8,803 bases of DNA from UBA5266 sp002411545 (GCA_028693085.1 JAQUWC010000080.1:1-8803); one strand, 5' to 3'. Shown: positions 1 to 6,946, counted from the first letter of the stretch. The notes: generated by a model from the sequence alone, not told the origin. Numbers and translations are program-made.

Positions 1-194
1 ATAATAATATATAATTGTTTTTTTTTGAAAAAATATTGCGCTGTATATCTATGTATTAATAAAACTAATTCTCGATACTACAAAATATAGGTTTTATTTG
101 GAATCAAAACGAAAGGGAAGGGGGGGTAAATAGGAATCCAATCTATCCTTTTATAAATATCCGAATCATTATCGCTTTGCATTTGAGAATTTCG
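1..194. other. AT-rich non-coding left edge
   Basis: I see no convincing gene here. All forward frames are short and closed, and the short reverse frame around 143-337 mostly lies inside dxr. The stretch is very AT-rich except for a purine-only tract at 111-126 that ends in seven consecutive G residues. The upstream neighbour lies outside the window, so a terminator or the 3' end of an unseen transcript could be present. Confidence 0.6.
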
Positions 195-202
195 TACTTT
201 TG
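195..202 (+). promoter_or_regulatory. Promoter -7 box of the dxr-rseP-lptB operon
   Basis: TACTTTTG matches the Bacteroidota -7 consensus TAnnTTTG exactly and is followed by C. It ends 19 bases before the dxr ATG at 222. A TTTG at 176-179 could serve as the -33 element, but its 15-base spacer is shorter than usual. The box lies downstream of the alternative TTG start at 177, which supports starting dxr at 222. Confidence 0.75.
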
Positions 203-221
203 CAGCCATATAAAAGCGAGC

Positions 222-1379
222 ATGAGAAAGAGGATAGCTATTTTAGGATCAACAGGAAGTATTGGTCGACAGGCATTGGAGGAAATAGAAGCACAATCTT
301 CTTTTTTTGAAGTTGAAGTGTTGACTGCACGTAACAATGCCGATTTGCTTATCGAGCAATCCCTTAAATTTCAGCCTAACGCCGTCGTAATTGAAAACGA
401 GGCCTTGTATCCTAAAGTAAATAATGCTTTAATCAATCACGACATCAAGGTCTTTGCCGGGAAACGTTCACTGGAACAAATCGTTGAGATGGATAGCATC
501 GATATGGTATTGAATGCTTTGGTTGGTTATGCGGGTTTGCTTCCTACCTATAATGCCCTTCAACACAAAAAAGCCATAGCCCTTGCCAATAAAGAAACCT
601 TAGTGGTTGCCGGTGAGATCATTACTAAATTAGCCCTTGCCAATCAAACGCCCATTATTCCTGTTGATTCAGAACATTCCGCTATTTTTCAATGTTTAAA
701 CGGTGAACAAGGAAATAAAGTAGAAAAACTCATATTAACAGCTTCGGGTGGGCCGTTTTTTGGAAAAACCGGTGAAGAATTAAAACATATCAGTGTAGCC
801 CAAGCTTTGCAACACCCCAATTGGAAAATGGGAAACAAAGTTACCATCGATTCGGCTACATTAATGAATAAAGGTTTGGAAGTTATCGAAGCCAAATGGT
901 TGTTTAACATAGAGCCTGAATTTATAGAAGTGGTCATACATCCTCAAAGTGTTATCCATTCCTTGGTGCAATTTAGCGATTCGTCCATCAAAGCACAAAT
1001 GGGATTGCCCAATATGCGTTTACCTATTATATATGCACTTTCTTATCCTTATCGCTTACCCAATCAATTGAAACGTTTTTCATTTTCCGATTTTGCTTCC
1101 TTGACTTTTTATGCACCCGATCGACGTTTATTCCCTTGTTTAGATATTGCATATCACGCTATTAACACCGGAGGAACTTTGCCTTGTTGTATGAATGCAG
1201 CCAATGAAGTGGCCGTCCTTGCTTTTTTGGAAGAAAAAATCAAATTTTTACATATTTCCGACGTTATTGAACAAACCTTACATCAAACAAGTTTTATACA
1301 AAATCCAACGATTGACGATTATATATCCATTAATAATGAAGCAAGAAGCATTGCTAATCAAATAATAAAAAACATATGA
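222..1379 (+). CDS. dxr: 1-deoxy-D-xylulose 5-phosphate reductoisomerase (Dxr/IspC)
   Basis: Cytosolic enzyme that converts 1-deoxy-D-xylulose 5-phosphate to 2-C-methyl-D-erythritol 4-phosphate with NADPH and a divalent metal, the first committed step of the MEP isoprenoid pathway. The 385-residue product has the usual family length. The N-terminal nucleotide-binding loop GSTGSIG is at residues 9-15. ALANKETLV follows. PVDSEHSAIFQ supplies the metal ligands D149 and E151. The flexible-loop region contains ASGGPF, and TIDSATLMNKGLE supplies the third ligand E220. IHPQSVIHSLVQF is also conserved. I chose the ATG at 222 because the protein then begins directly with the Rossmann strand, and because a longer frame from TTG at 177 would start upstream of the promoter. 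It overlaps rseP by ATGA, so the two are probably translationally coupled. No key residue appears to be missing. Confidence 0.97.
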   Translation: MRKRIAILGSTGSIGRQALEEIEAQSSFFEVEVLTARNNADLLIEQSLKFQPNAVVIENEALYPKVNNALINHDIKVFAGKRSLEQIVEMDSIDMVLNALVGYAGLLPTYNALQHKKAIALANKETLVVAGEIITKLALANQTPIIPVDSEHSAIFQCLNGEQGNKVEKLILTASGGPFFGKTGEELKHISVAQALQHPNWKMGNKVTIDSATLMNKGLEVIEAKWLFNIEPEFIEVVIHPQSVIHSLVQFSDSSIKAQMGLPNMRLPIIYALSYPYRLPNQLKRFSFSDFASLTFYAPDRRLFPCLDIAYHAINTGGTLPCCMNAANEVAVLAFLEEKIKFLHISDVIEQTLHQTSFIQNPTIDDYISINNEARSIANQIIKNI

Positions 1380-2845
1380 CAGCTTTCATCATGGCAGCCC
1401 AATTGATAGTGGGACTTTCCATTTTAGTTTTAGTACATGAATTCGGACATTTTATTTTTGCACGTATTTTCGGAATACGTGTCAATAAATTTTATATTTT
1501 TTTTAATCCAAAAATATCCTTCATAAAATGTAAAAAAATAAACGGTAAATTAAGGTGGAAGTTTTTCTCCAAAAACTTACCTGATATGGAATTAAAGATA
1601 GACGAATCAGGAAATCCGGTTTTAGATGCCAAAGGGAAGAAACAATATAAACCCATTGATGTGTCAACCTTAAATGATTCTGATTGGCGTAAACATCCCG
1701 AACATACCGAATACGGTATGGGATGGTTGCCTTTAGGAGGGTATTGTCAGATTGCCGGAATGATTGATGAAACACAATCCATAGATAATTTAGCCTCTGA
1801 ACCTCAAATCTGGGAATTCCGTTCTAAACCTGCTTGGCAACGCTTACTGGTTGTTTTGGGGGGAGTGTTGATTAACCTCCTAGTAGGAGTATCCTTATTT
1901 GCGGTGATATTAGGAGTTTATGAAAAAAACTATTTACCCAATGAGGCCGTTACGGACGGGATTTATGCCTATGAAGCCGCTCGTAATGTAGGATTTAAAT
2001 CGGGAGATAAAATAGTGAATATTGATGGAAGATCCGTTGAACGTTTTCAAGATGCTTCTTCGGCTAAAATATTTTTTGGCGCGATTGTGAGTGTTGAACG
2101 TAAGGGGAAAATCATGGATATAGTGATAGGGGAAAACGCCTATGGTTTATTAAAAACAGGTCAAGAGTTTTTTAATGCCACGAATTTTCCGTTTCGTATA
2201 GATACGATTATTCCCGAAATGCCGGCGGCTAAAGCGGGTTTAATAAAAGGCGATCAAATTTTAAGCATTAACGATAGCATATACATCACTTCATGGGGAA
2301 GTTTTTCGGAACATATTCGTCATTTTCCGAATCAAGAAATCACGTTGAGCCTGTTGAGAAATCAAGATACTTTACAAAAAACACTCAAGCTTGATTCCAC
2401 GTCTTTGATAGGAATCTCCATGTTAACTTATCCATATAGCTTAAAATCGTATAATTTCGGGCAAGCCTTGAAGTATGGATGGAAAGATGCTATGACCATG
2501 TTAACTTTAAACATTAAGGGTTTAAAGAAAGTTGTTAGTGGTGAAGAAAAAGCAAAAGATTCTGTTTCGGGTCCTATTGGAATTGCACAAATTTACGGAG
2601 GAGAATGGATATGGGCTAAATTCTGGTATATTACCGGATTGTTGTCTTTAATCCTTGCCTTTATGAATATTCTACCCATACCGGGTTTGGATGGTGGTTT
2701 TGTGTTGTTTACCCTTATAGAAATGATAATTGGCCGAAAACTGCCCGATAAATTCATGGAATATGCTTTGACATTCGGTTGGATTTTACTTATGCTTTTA
2801 ATGATATTTGTGTTCGGTAACGATATTTTTAAATTATTCCAATAA
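1376..2845 (+). CDS. rseP: RseP-type site-2 intramembrane zinc protease
   Basis: Inner-membrane metalloprotease of the RseP/site-2 protease family (M50), which cuts membrane-spanning substrates such as anti-sigma factors or remnant signal peptides; the substrate here is unknown. Membrane segment 1 carries HEFGH (H21, E22, H25). The GWLPLGGY element is at 116-123, a second hydrophobic segment spans about 153-182, and two PDZ-like domains follow at about 180-265 and 270-345 (the second with PAAKAGLIKGD). The third membrane segment holds N431, P434 and LDG with zinc ligand D439, and a last helix spans about 463-482. The 489 residues exceed the 450 of E. coli RseP, mainly because of a hydrophilic Lys-rich insert at about 53-111 between the active-site helix and GWLPLGGY. 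The start ATG overlaps the dxr stop, and lptB follows 5 bases after the stop. Confidence 0.95.
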   Translation: MTAFIMAAQLIVGLSILVLVHEFGHFIFARIFGIRVNKFYIFFNPKISFIKCKKINGKLRWKFFSKNLPDMELKIDESGNPVLDAKGKKQYKPIDVSTLNDSDWRKHPEHTEYGMGWLPLGGYCQIAGMIDETQSIDNLASEPQIWEFRSKPAWQRLLVVLGGVLINLLVGVSLFAVILGVYEKNYLPNEAVTDGIYAYEAARNVGFKSGDKIVNIDGRSVERFQDASSAKIFFGAIVSVERKGKIMDIVIGENAYGLLKTGQEFFNATNFPFRIDTIIPEMPAAKAGLIKGDQILSINDSIYITSWGSFSEHIRHFPNQEITLSLLRNQDTLQKTLKLDSTSLIGISMLTYPYSLKSYNFGQALKYGWKDAMTMLTLNIKGLKKVVSGEEKAKDSVSGPIGIAQIYGGEWIWAKFWYITGLLSLILAFMNILPIPGLDGGFVLFTLIEMIIGRKLPDKFMEYALTFGWILLMLLMIFVFGNDIFKLFQ

Positions 2846-2850
2846 GCTAA

Positions 2851-3585
2851 ATGGCTACTGTTGATGTATTAAGAACGGAAGGACTTTTTAAAAAATACCA
2901 TAAGCGTATGGTAGTTGATAATGTTTCCATTCAAGTAAAACAAGGAGAAATTGTAGGTTTATTAGGTCCAAATGGGGCAGGTAAAACCACCTCTTTTTAT
3001 ATGATTGTTGGCTTAATCAAACCTTTATCCGGAAAGATTTTTCTGAATGAAAAAAATATAACACAGCAACCTATGTATAAACGAGCCCGTTTGGGCATAG
3101 GTTATTTGGCTCAAGAAGCATCCGTTTTTCGGCAAATGTCCGTCGAAGACAATATTCGTTCGGTATTACAGTTTACTTCATATTCGCGCTCCGAGCGAAA
3201 AGATAGATTGGAGACTTTGTTAGATGAATTTGGTTTACAGAAAATAAGAAAAAATAAAGGGATACAACTATCAGGCGGGGAAAGGCGAAGAACTGAAATC
3301 GCACGTTCACTGGCTACCAATCCGAAATTTATTTTATTGGATGAACCATTTGCAGGCGTTGATCCCATTGCCGTGGAGGATATTCAAAATATTGTCTATA
3401 AACTGAAAGAAAAAAATATCGGTATTCTTATTACCGACCATAATGTACATGAAACTCTTGCTATTACGAATGAAGCCTATTTATTACTTGAAGGAAAAGT
3501 TTTCAAATCGGGAACACCTAAAGAATTAGCCGACGATGAAGTTGTACGTAAAGTGTATCTGGGTACGAATTTTGAATTGAGGTAA
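2851..3585 (+). CDS. lptB: LptB-like lipopolysaccharide export ABC ATPase
   Basis: Cytoplasmic ATPase expected to power extraction of lipopolysaccharide from the inner membrane together with LptF and LptG, which are not encoded here. The 244-residue single ABC domain is complete: Walker A GPNGAGKTT at 39-47, Q-loop Q88, signature LSGGE at 140-144, Walker B FILLDE at 160-165, D-loop near GVDP, and H-loop H197 in TDHNVHETL. The pattern SFYMIVGL after Walker A, the ABC signature LSGGERRRTEIAR and TDHNVHETL are characteristic of LptB rather than other ABC importers or exporters. It starts 5 bases after rseP with no clear Shine-Dalgarno, so it is probably the last gene of the dxr-rseP-lptB operon. 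Its stop lies 3 bases from the stop of the converging lipid kinase gene. Another ABC ATPase of the same subfamily is the only serious alternative. Confidence 0.92.
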   Translation: MATVDVLRTEGLFKKYHKRMVVDNVSIQVKQGEIVGLLGPNGAGKTTSFYMIVGLIKPLSGKIFLNEKNITQQPMYKRARLGIGYLAQEASVFRQMSVEDNIRSVLQFTSYSRSERKDRLETLLDEFGLQKIRKNKGIQLSGGERRRTEIARSLATNPKFILLDEPFAGVDPIAVEDIQNIVYKLKEKNIGILITDHNVHETLAITNEAYLLLEGKVFKSGTPKELADDEVVRKVYLGTNFELR

Positions 3586-3588
3586 TCT

Positions 3589-4485
3589 TTATATAAAATT
3601 AGGTAGAAGTATGTGTAATGATAAGGGATTTGTTTTAATTTCCAATTTATATTGGGTAGGGATGGGATCCCCATCAATATGCACATGCATCACTTCTTTA
3701 TCCTCGGTTTCAACGCTGAATTCCTTTAATTTATAAATTTTCACATAATTTACTACTTGGTTTAAGTTTCCGCTAAATAAAAATAGTATAAAAAACGGAA
3801 GTGAAATTATGTTCGGTTTTTTTATGAAACAAACATTCACATAACCATCTTGTACCGAAGATTCCGGAGAAATTCTAACATTAAATCCCCATTGCGATGA
3901 ATTAGCGAAACATACGAGAAAGGCTTTTTGTTTTATGATCGTATTTTCTTGTCTTACAATGTAGGTTCTTGATTTATATATAAATAGATATTTAAAAATT
4001 AAGATTAGATAAGAAATAATTCCTCTTTTTGAAAAATCATCAAATCTATTGGCAATAAAAGCATCGAATCCGGCACCGGCAATACTGGCATACATGTACT
4101 CATTTAAACGAACGGTATCAATTCGCTCCATATGATTTTCATTGATGATTTTAATGGCTTTTTTTATACGCTTGGATATGTGTAAATGGTTGGCCAAACC
4201 GTTACCGGAACCAACCGGAATAATCCCTAACACACAGTTTGTGTGAACTATTGCATTTACGATTTCACTTATAGTGCCATCACCGCCTACGGCAATGATA
4301 ATGTCTATTCCTTTATCCACTGCGTTTGTTGCTAATTCATAGGCGTGATTCTTATATTGTGTATAATTTATTATATAAGAAAACTTTTTAGTGTCTAAAT
4401 ATTTATATATAGCTTTTTCGGTTTTTTTATATTTTCCGGTTCCTGCATGTGGATTGATTATAAACAAGACTTTCTTTTTATCCAT
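3589..4485 (-). CDS. Diacylglycerol kinase family (YegS/DgkB-like) lipid kinase
   Basis: Probable cytosolic or membrane-associated lipid kinase that phosphorylates diacylglycerol or a related lipid using ATP. The 298 residues match the usual length of bacterial DagK_cat proteins. Family landmarks are NPHAG at 11-15, the nucleotide-binding GGDGT at 67-71 with E74, GSGNGLA at 92-98, GAGFDA at 137-142, and a C-terminal IDGDP at 270-274 that corresponds to the usual DGE motif of this fold. It is transcribed alone from its own promoter (-7 box 4524-4517), divergent from ispE and convergent with lptB. In Bacteroidota, members of this family can act on diacylglycerol or on sphingoid bases, and the sequence alone does not separate these, so I give no symbol. 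The protein is basic, with Lys-rich stretches near its N terminus. Confidence 0.92.
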   Translation of the reverse strand: MDKKKVLFIINPHAGTGKYKKTEKAIYKYLDTKKFSYIINYTQYKNHAYELATNAVDKGIDIIIAVGGDGTISEIVNAIVHTNCVLGIIPVGSGNGLANHLHISKRIKKAIKIINENHMERIDTVRLNEYMYASIAGAGFDAFIANRFDDFSKRGIISYLILIFKYLFIYKSRTYIVRQENTIIKQKAFLVCFANSSQWGFNVRISPESSVQDGYVNVCFIKKPNIISLPFFILFLFSGNLNQVVNYVKIYKLKEFSVETEDKEVMHVHIDGDPIPTQYKLEIKTNPLSLHILLPNFI

Positions 4486-4516
4486 ACATAATTATACCTA
4501 TAATTGCATTTGTATG

Positions 4517-4524
4517 CAAAAGTA
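4517..4524 (-). promoter_or_regulatory. Promoter -7 box of the lipid kinase gene
   Basis: Read on the - strand, this is TACTTTTG followed by C, an exact TAnnTTTG match 31 bases before the start codon at 4485. No good TTTG -33 element stands at the normal spacing. A short inverted repeat, TTGCAT at 4504-4509 and ATGCAA at 4514-4519, overlaps the expected transcription start and could be an operator or a 5' leader hairpin. Confidence 0.65.
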
Positions 4525-4720
4525 ATCATTTTACAAATAAAACATTTGCTTTAGCTCCAAGATTTAAAAATGATTGAATGTATTATTTAAAAATAACACA
4601 TAATATTGTAATACAAGATATTAAAACGATGTGTATGCATGGAAAGATTATGACCATTTTTTTGTATGAAAAGAATATTATTGTCAAAAAATGAGACAAG
4701 CGGGTTCAATTTTTAGTATT

Positions 4721-4749
4721 ATTTTTTTATGGGAATATCATAAAAAAAT
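4721..4749. repeat. Perfect 11-base inverted repeat upstream of the ispE promoter
   Basis: ATTTTTTTATG at 4721-4731 and its exact reverse complement at 4739-4749 flank a 7-base spacer. The element ends 40 bases before the ispE -7 box. Neither flanking gene is transcribed toward it, so a terminator role is unlikely. It may be an operator or an upstream AT-rich activating element. Low sequence complexity makes coincidence possible. Confidence 0.5.
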
Positions 4750-4789
4750 TGACAGTGTGTGTAGTGTGATTTTATATTAAAAAAAAATA

Positions 4790-4797
4790 TACTTTTG
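4790..4797 (+). promoter_or_regulatory. Promoter -7 box of ispE
   Basis: TACTTTTG followed by C matches TAnnTTTG exactly and ends 36 bases before the ispE ATG. A TGTG at 4765-4768 stands 21 bases upstream as a weak -33 candidate. A run of nine A residues lies just upstream of the box. Confidence 0.7.
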
Positions 4798-4833
4798 CAC
4801 ATTGAAATAAACTATTTTTTTTGAAAAAAGTCT

Positions 4834-5652
4834 ATGATTGCTTTTCCAAATTGTAAAATAAATATTGGTTTACATGTGCTATCCAAAAGAGAGGATGGTT
4901 TTCATTCCATTGAAACGATTTTTCTGCCGCTAAAGAACCTCAAAGACATTTTAGAAATAAAAGAAAGTGATCAAATCTTTTTTTCTTGCACAGGCTTAGG
5001 ATCAGAGTATTTAACCAACAATAATTTATGTCTTAAAGCCTATGAACTTTTAAAAGTGGATTATACATTGCCTTCCATTAAAATGCATTTACACAAATGT
5101 ATCCCTACCAGTGCCGGTTTAGGAGGAGGCTCTTCCGATGCAGCGTTTACTTTACTATTGCTGAATAAATTTTTTCAATTAAACATTTCAATTAAATCAC
5201 TGGAACGTTATGCGGCAATGTTAGGTAGTGATTGTGCTTTGTTTATTCAGAATCGTGTTGCCTTTGGGAAAGGGAAAGGAGATAAGTTATCATCTATAAC
5301 TATTCCTCAACTACAGAACAAATATATATACATTATAAAACCAAATGTATTCATCAAAACGGCAGAAGCTTATTCTCATGTAAAACCAACATTGAGCCAC
5401 CCATCGTTGAAATCTTTGATTAAAAAACCTATTTCATCATGGAAAGACACTATTACAAATGACTTCGAACATTATTATTTCAATCGTTTTCCTGTATTGG
5501 CGGAGATAAAACAATCATTGTACACACATGGGGCATTATATGCTTCCATGACGGGTAGTGGCTCGGCTATGTATGGGATATTTGATTATATGCCTGAAAA
5601 TATGCATGCATTGCCTTTGTCTTACTTTCAATGGAAGGGAATCATTGAATAA
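4834..5652 (+). CDS. ispE: 4-diphosphocytidyl-2-C-methyl-D-erythritol kinase (IspE)
   Basis: Cytosolic GHMP-superfamily kinase that phosphorylates the 2-hydroxyl of CDP-methylerythritol with ATP, the fourth step of the MEP pathway that dxr begins. The 272 residues are close to the usual family length. Motif 1 is NCKINIGLHV near the N terminus, with K8 matching the catalytic lysine position. The ATP-binding loop PTSAGLGGGSSDAA is at 91-104. The catalytic aspartate D133 lies in LGSDCALF, followed by the GKGKGD segment. The C-terminal GHMP motif MTGSGSA is at 239-245. The ATG at 4834 places motif 1 at the normal distance from the N terminus. It is apparently a single-gene transcript with its own promoter, and the next gene starts 248 bases downstream. 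Confidence 0.96.
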   Translation: MIAFPNCKINIGLHVLSKREDGFHSIETIFLPLKNLKDILEIKESDQIFFSCTGLGSEYLTNNNLCLKAYELLKVDYTLPSIKMHLHKCIPTSAGLGGGSSDAAFTLLLLNKFFQLNISIKSLERYAAMLGSDCALFIQNRVAFGKGKGDKLSSITIPQLQNKYIYIIKPNVFIKTAEAYSHVKPTLSHPSLKSLIKKPISSWKDTITNDFEHYYFNRFPVLAEIKQSLYTHGALYASMTGSGSAMYGIFDYMPENMHALPLSYFQWKGIIE

Positions 5653-5674
5653 AATTTTATTTTTTCAATTTTAT
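5649..5674 (+). terminator. Weak AT hairpin at the ispE stop codon
   Basis: ATAAAATT at 5649-5656 and its reverse complement AATTTTAT at 5667-5674 flank a T-rich 10-base loop and overlap the ispE stop codon. The stem has no GC pair and no clean T-run follows it, so it is at best a weak terminator or mRNA 3'-end structure. Confidence 0.25.
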
Positions 5675-5749
5675 AGGATAAACTAACTGTATAGAATTAA
5701 TAGATGAAAAACTTTATATGTTTAAGTTTTACAGTAAATTTCTATACCT

Positions 5750-5780
5750 AATAAAAAATATTTTTTAAATATTTTTTATT
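5750..5780. repeat. Perfect 14-base AT-only inverted repeat before the 5901 gene promoter
   Basis: Two perfectly complementary 14-base arms (5750-5763 and 5767-5780) surround a TTT loop. The element lies 97 bases after the ispE stop and directly abuts a TTTG at 5781-5784 that is a candidate -33 element. It could end ispE transcription as an AT hairpin followed by T residues, or be a binding site that controls the downstream gene. The two roles do not exclude each other. Confidence 0.55.
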
Positions 5781-5806
5781 TTTGGATTTGCATTGTATAA
5801 AAAATG

Positions 5807-5814
5807 TATTTTTG
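5807..5814 (+). promoter_or_regulatory. Promoter -7 box of the 198-residue protein gene
   Basis: TATTTTTG followed by C fits TAnnTTTG. TTTG elements at 5781-5784 and 5787-5790 give spacers of 22 and 16 bases, bracketing the usual distance. The implied untranslated leader before the ATG at 5901 is about 80 bases, longer than for dxr, the lipid kinase or ispE. Confidence 0.65.
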
Positions 5815-5900
5815 CATAAATATTATTAAAATTATAATTGATATCTTAAAAAACTGCTTACGTATTAAATAGTAACTCATAATTTTAAAATTTTCTAGCA

Positions 5901-6497
5901 ATGATTTTTGATGAAGAAAGGGCCAAAGAAATAATTGAAAGATATGGGCTGTCATCCAATAAATTAGCCATATGGAGAAGCAATAACCACATCCCTAATA
6001 AGTACAATAAAAAAGACTATTCTGTATATACCGGTATTATTTACGACAATATTCCGTTGATGCGCTCACAAATCAACAAAATTATGCAAACAAGAAAATT
6101 AAAACTGACGGTTGTGAATGATATGAGTGGTTTTGGTAAAAATAAGTTAAACCGCGTTGTGCAAGAGCAAGGTACACTAAAACATGATGAATACCTTCGA
6201 TTAATCGAAGTGATTGATAATGTGAAAATCCAAACGGAAAAAGCCTTAGAAGCACTAAAAAAGAAAAACAAAGATTATTTAGATATATATTTTGCCAATG
6301 ATATGATAAATGTAATGGCTTTGTTTGAAAATGATAAATTGATATATACAAAAGTTAATCAATCTAAAAAAAGTTCGAAAAAAGCTTTCCCCTTTGAACA
6401 TGCGAATGATCTTGAACGCTTTTTGTTTACACTTCTACTGGAATTAAAATTTCTCATCGTTTATTTACATTATCAGGCTGAATTTTCTAATATATAA
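5901..6497 (+). CDS. Hypothetical protein with putative helix-turn-helix segments
   Basis: I do not recognise this 198-residue protein as a named family. No signal peptide or clear membrane segment is present, so it is probably cytosolic. Residues 8-35 resemble a CI/XRE-type helix-turn-helix: an IIERYGLSS helix-turn, then NKLAIWRSNN and IPNKY. A second segment at about 56-108 again looks like a small DNA-binding bundle, with QINKIMQTRKLKL, a Gly-containing turn and NKLNRVV, followed by a charged helix. Residues 100-125 are rich in Lys and Glu and may form a coiled coil. A hydrophobic, Leu-rich amphipathic helix near 169-190 could mediate dimerisation. The AT bias matches its neighbours. The gene has its own promoter, and the perfect palindrome just upstream fits, but does not prove, autoregulation. 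Confidence is high that it is a gene and low to moderate that it binds DNA. Confidence 0.8.
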   Translation: MIFDEERAKEIIERYGLSSNKLAIWRSNNHIPNKYNKKDYSVYTGIIYDNIPLMRSQINKIMQTRKLKLTVVNDMSGFGKNKLNRVVQEQGTLKHDEYLRLIEVIDNVKIQTEKALEALKKKNKDYLDIYFANDMINVMALFENDKLIYTKVNQSKKSSKKAFPFEHANDLERFLFTLLLELKFLIVYLHYQAEFSNI

Positions 6498-6501
6498 TTG
6501 A

Positions 6502-6531
6502 TTTTGTATTATATTGCATAACGATACAAAA
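6502..6531. repeat. Short inverted repeat after the 198-residue protein gene
   Basis: TTTTGTAT at 6502-6509 and ATACAAAA at 6524-6531 form 8-base arms around a 14-base spacer just after the stop codon at 6497. More A residues follow on the + strand, that is, T residues precede it on the other strand. As + strand RNA it lacks the 3' U-run expected of an intrinsic terminator. Confidence 0.3.
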
Positions 6532-6539
6532 AAATAATC

Positions 6540-6570
6540 AAGGTTTGTTCTTGAAATGAAACAAAACCTT
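6540..6570 (+). terminator. Candidate terminator hairpin after the 198-residue protein gene
   Basis: AAGGTTTGTT at 6540-6549 pairs with AACAAAACCTT at 6560-6570, with one bulged base and a 10-base loop. It lies 42 bases after the stop codon. An AT-rich stretch follows, with a T-run only at 6586-6590, so it may be a terminator or an RNA-stabilising 3' hairpin. Confidence 0.4.
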
Positions 6571-6632
6571 TGTGAAAATATATAATTTTTGGTTTGTTGC
6601 AATTTTAATTCTTTATTGGTCGATATAATTCC

Positions 6633-6825
6633 CGCTATTGTTTCAAATTTTTCGCTTCACTTCGTTACGATCAGAATGACAATCATTTTTAATGATAAAT
6701 ATGATGGCTCAGGGCTTGCTTTACCGCTCCGCCTCAAAGCAAGCCTTGAGTTTTCCCTACACGACGTATGAGACTGTCATTCTAAATAAAGCGAAGAATC
6801 TGTTGGATTTTATCGGACAATAGTG
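6633..6825. mobile_element. MITE-like non-coding repeat element with interrupted inverted ends
   Basis: The two ends are imperfect inverted copies of each other. CTATTGT at 6635-6641 matches ACAATAG at 6817-6823. A TTCGCTT-type block near 6651-6657 matches AAGCGAA near 6789-6795. AGAATGACA near 6673-6681 matches TGTCATTCT near 6775-6783. Such TTCGCTTC and AGAATGACA blocks are familiar in dispersed non-coding repeats of many bacteria (recalled, not searched). The centre contains a GC-richer hairpin at 6708-6750 and a small one at 6682-6696. There is no transposase and I see no clear target-site duplication, so the exact borders are uncertain. The base composition differs visibly from the AT-rich flanks. 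A 60-codon frame crossing the left part is judged not to be a gene. Confidence 0.65.
6708..6750. repeat. Internal 15-base hairpin of the MITE-like element
   Basis: The arms at 6708-6722 and 6736-6750 (core GGCTTGCTTT and AAAGCAAGCC) are complementary over 15 bases with one G-U type mismatch, around a 13-base loop. It is the most GC-rich and most stable-looking hairpin in the window and lies at the centre of the element. Confidence 0.7.
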
Positions 6826-6865
6826 ATTTTTATTATAAAACTAATAGTTATACAAAAAATAAATG

Positions 6866-6873
6866 TATATTTG
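6866..6873 (+). promoter_or_regulatory. Promoter -7 box of the lipoprotein gene
   Basis: TATATTTG followed by C fits TAnnTTTG and ends 73 bases before the ATG at 6947. No clear -33 TTTG is seen. It lies about 40 bases beyond the right end of the MITE-like element, so that insertion may have changed the upstream context of this promoter. Confidence 0.55.
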
Positions 6874-6946
6874 CAAAAGAAAATGTAGATTTAATTTTTA
6901 ATAGAATGAAATAGTAAAAATATGCCTAATTTAAACAATCGCAGCC

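Larger units (their letters stand above)
4486..4833. other. Divergent intergenic region between the lipid kinase gene and ispE
   Basis: These 348 bases contain no plausible gene. They hold the two outward-facing promoters and several AT-rich symmetric elements: TTATTT and AAATAA around a two-base centre at 4583-4596, an imperfect inverted repeat at about 4601-4623, TTGTC and GACAA at 4681-4699, and a perfect 11-base inverted repeat at 4721-4749, which is listed separately. Transcription leaves this region in both directions, so the symmetric elements are more likely protein-binding or structural sites than terminators. Confidence 0.6.

Noticed and set aside
177..221. Longer dxr start from TTG at 177
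   Set aside because: The added 15 residues precede the Rossmann strand that normally begins the protein, and the start lies upstream of the -7 box at 195-202.
4681..4699. TTGTC and GACAA short inverted repeat
   Set aside because: Five-base arms in AT-rich DNA are expected by chance and no function is suggested by position.
6589..6771. 60-codon frame starting with TTG
   Set aside because: It runs through the MITE-like inverted repeats and the core hairpin, has no ribosome binding site and shows no recognisable protein features.
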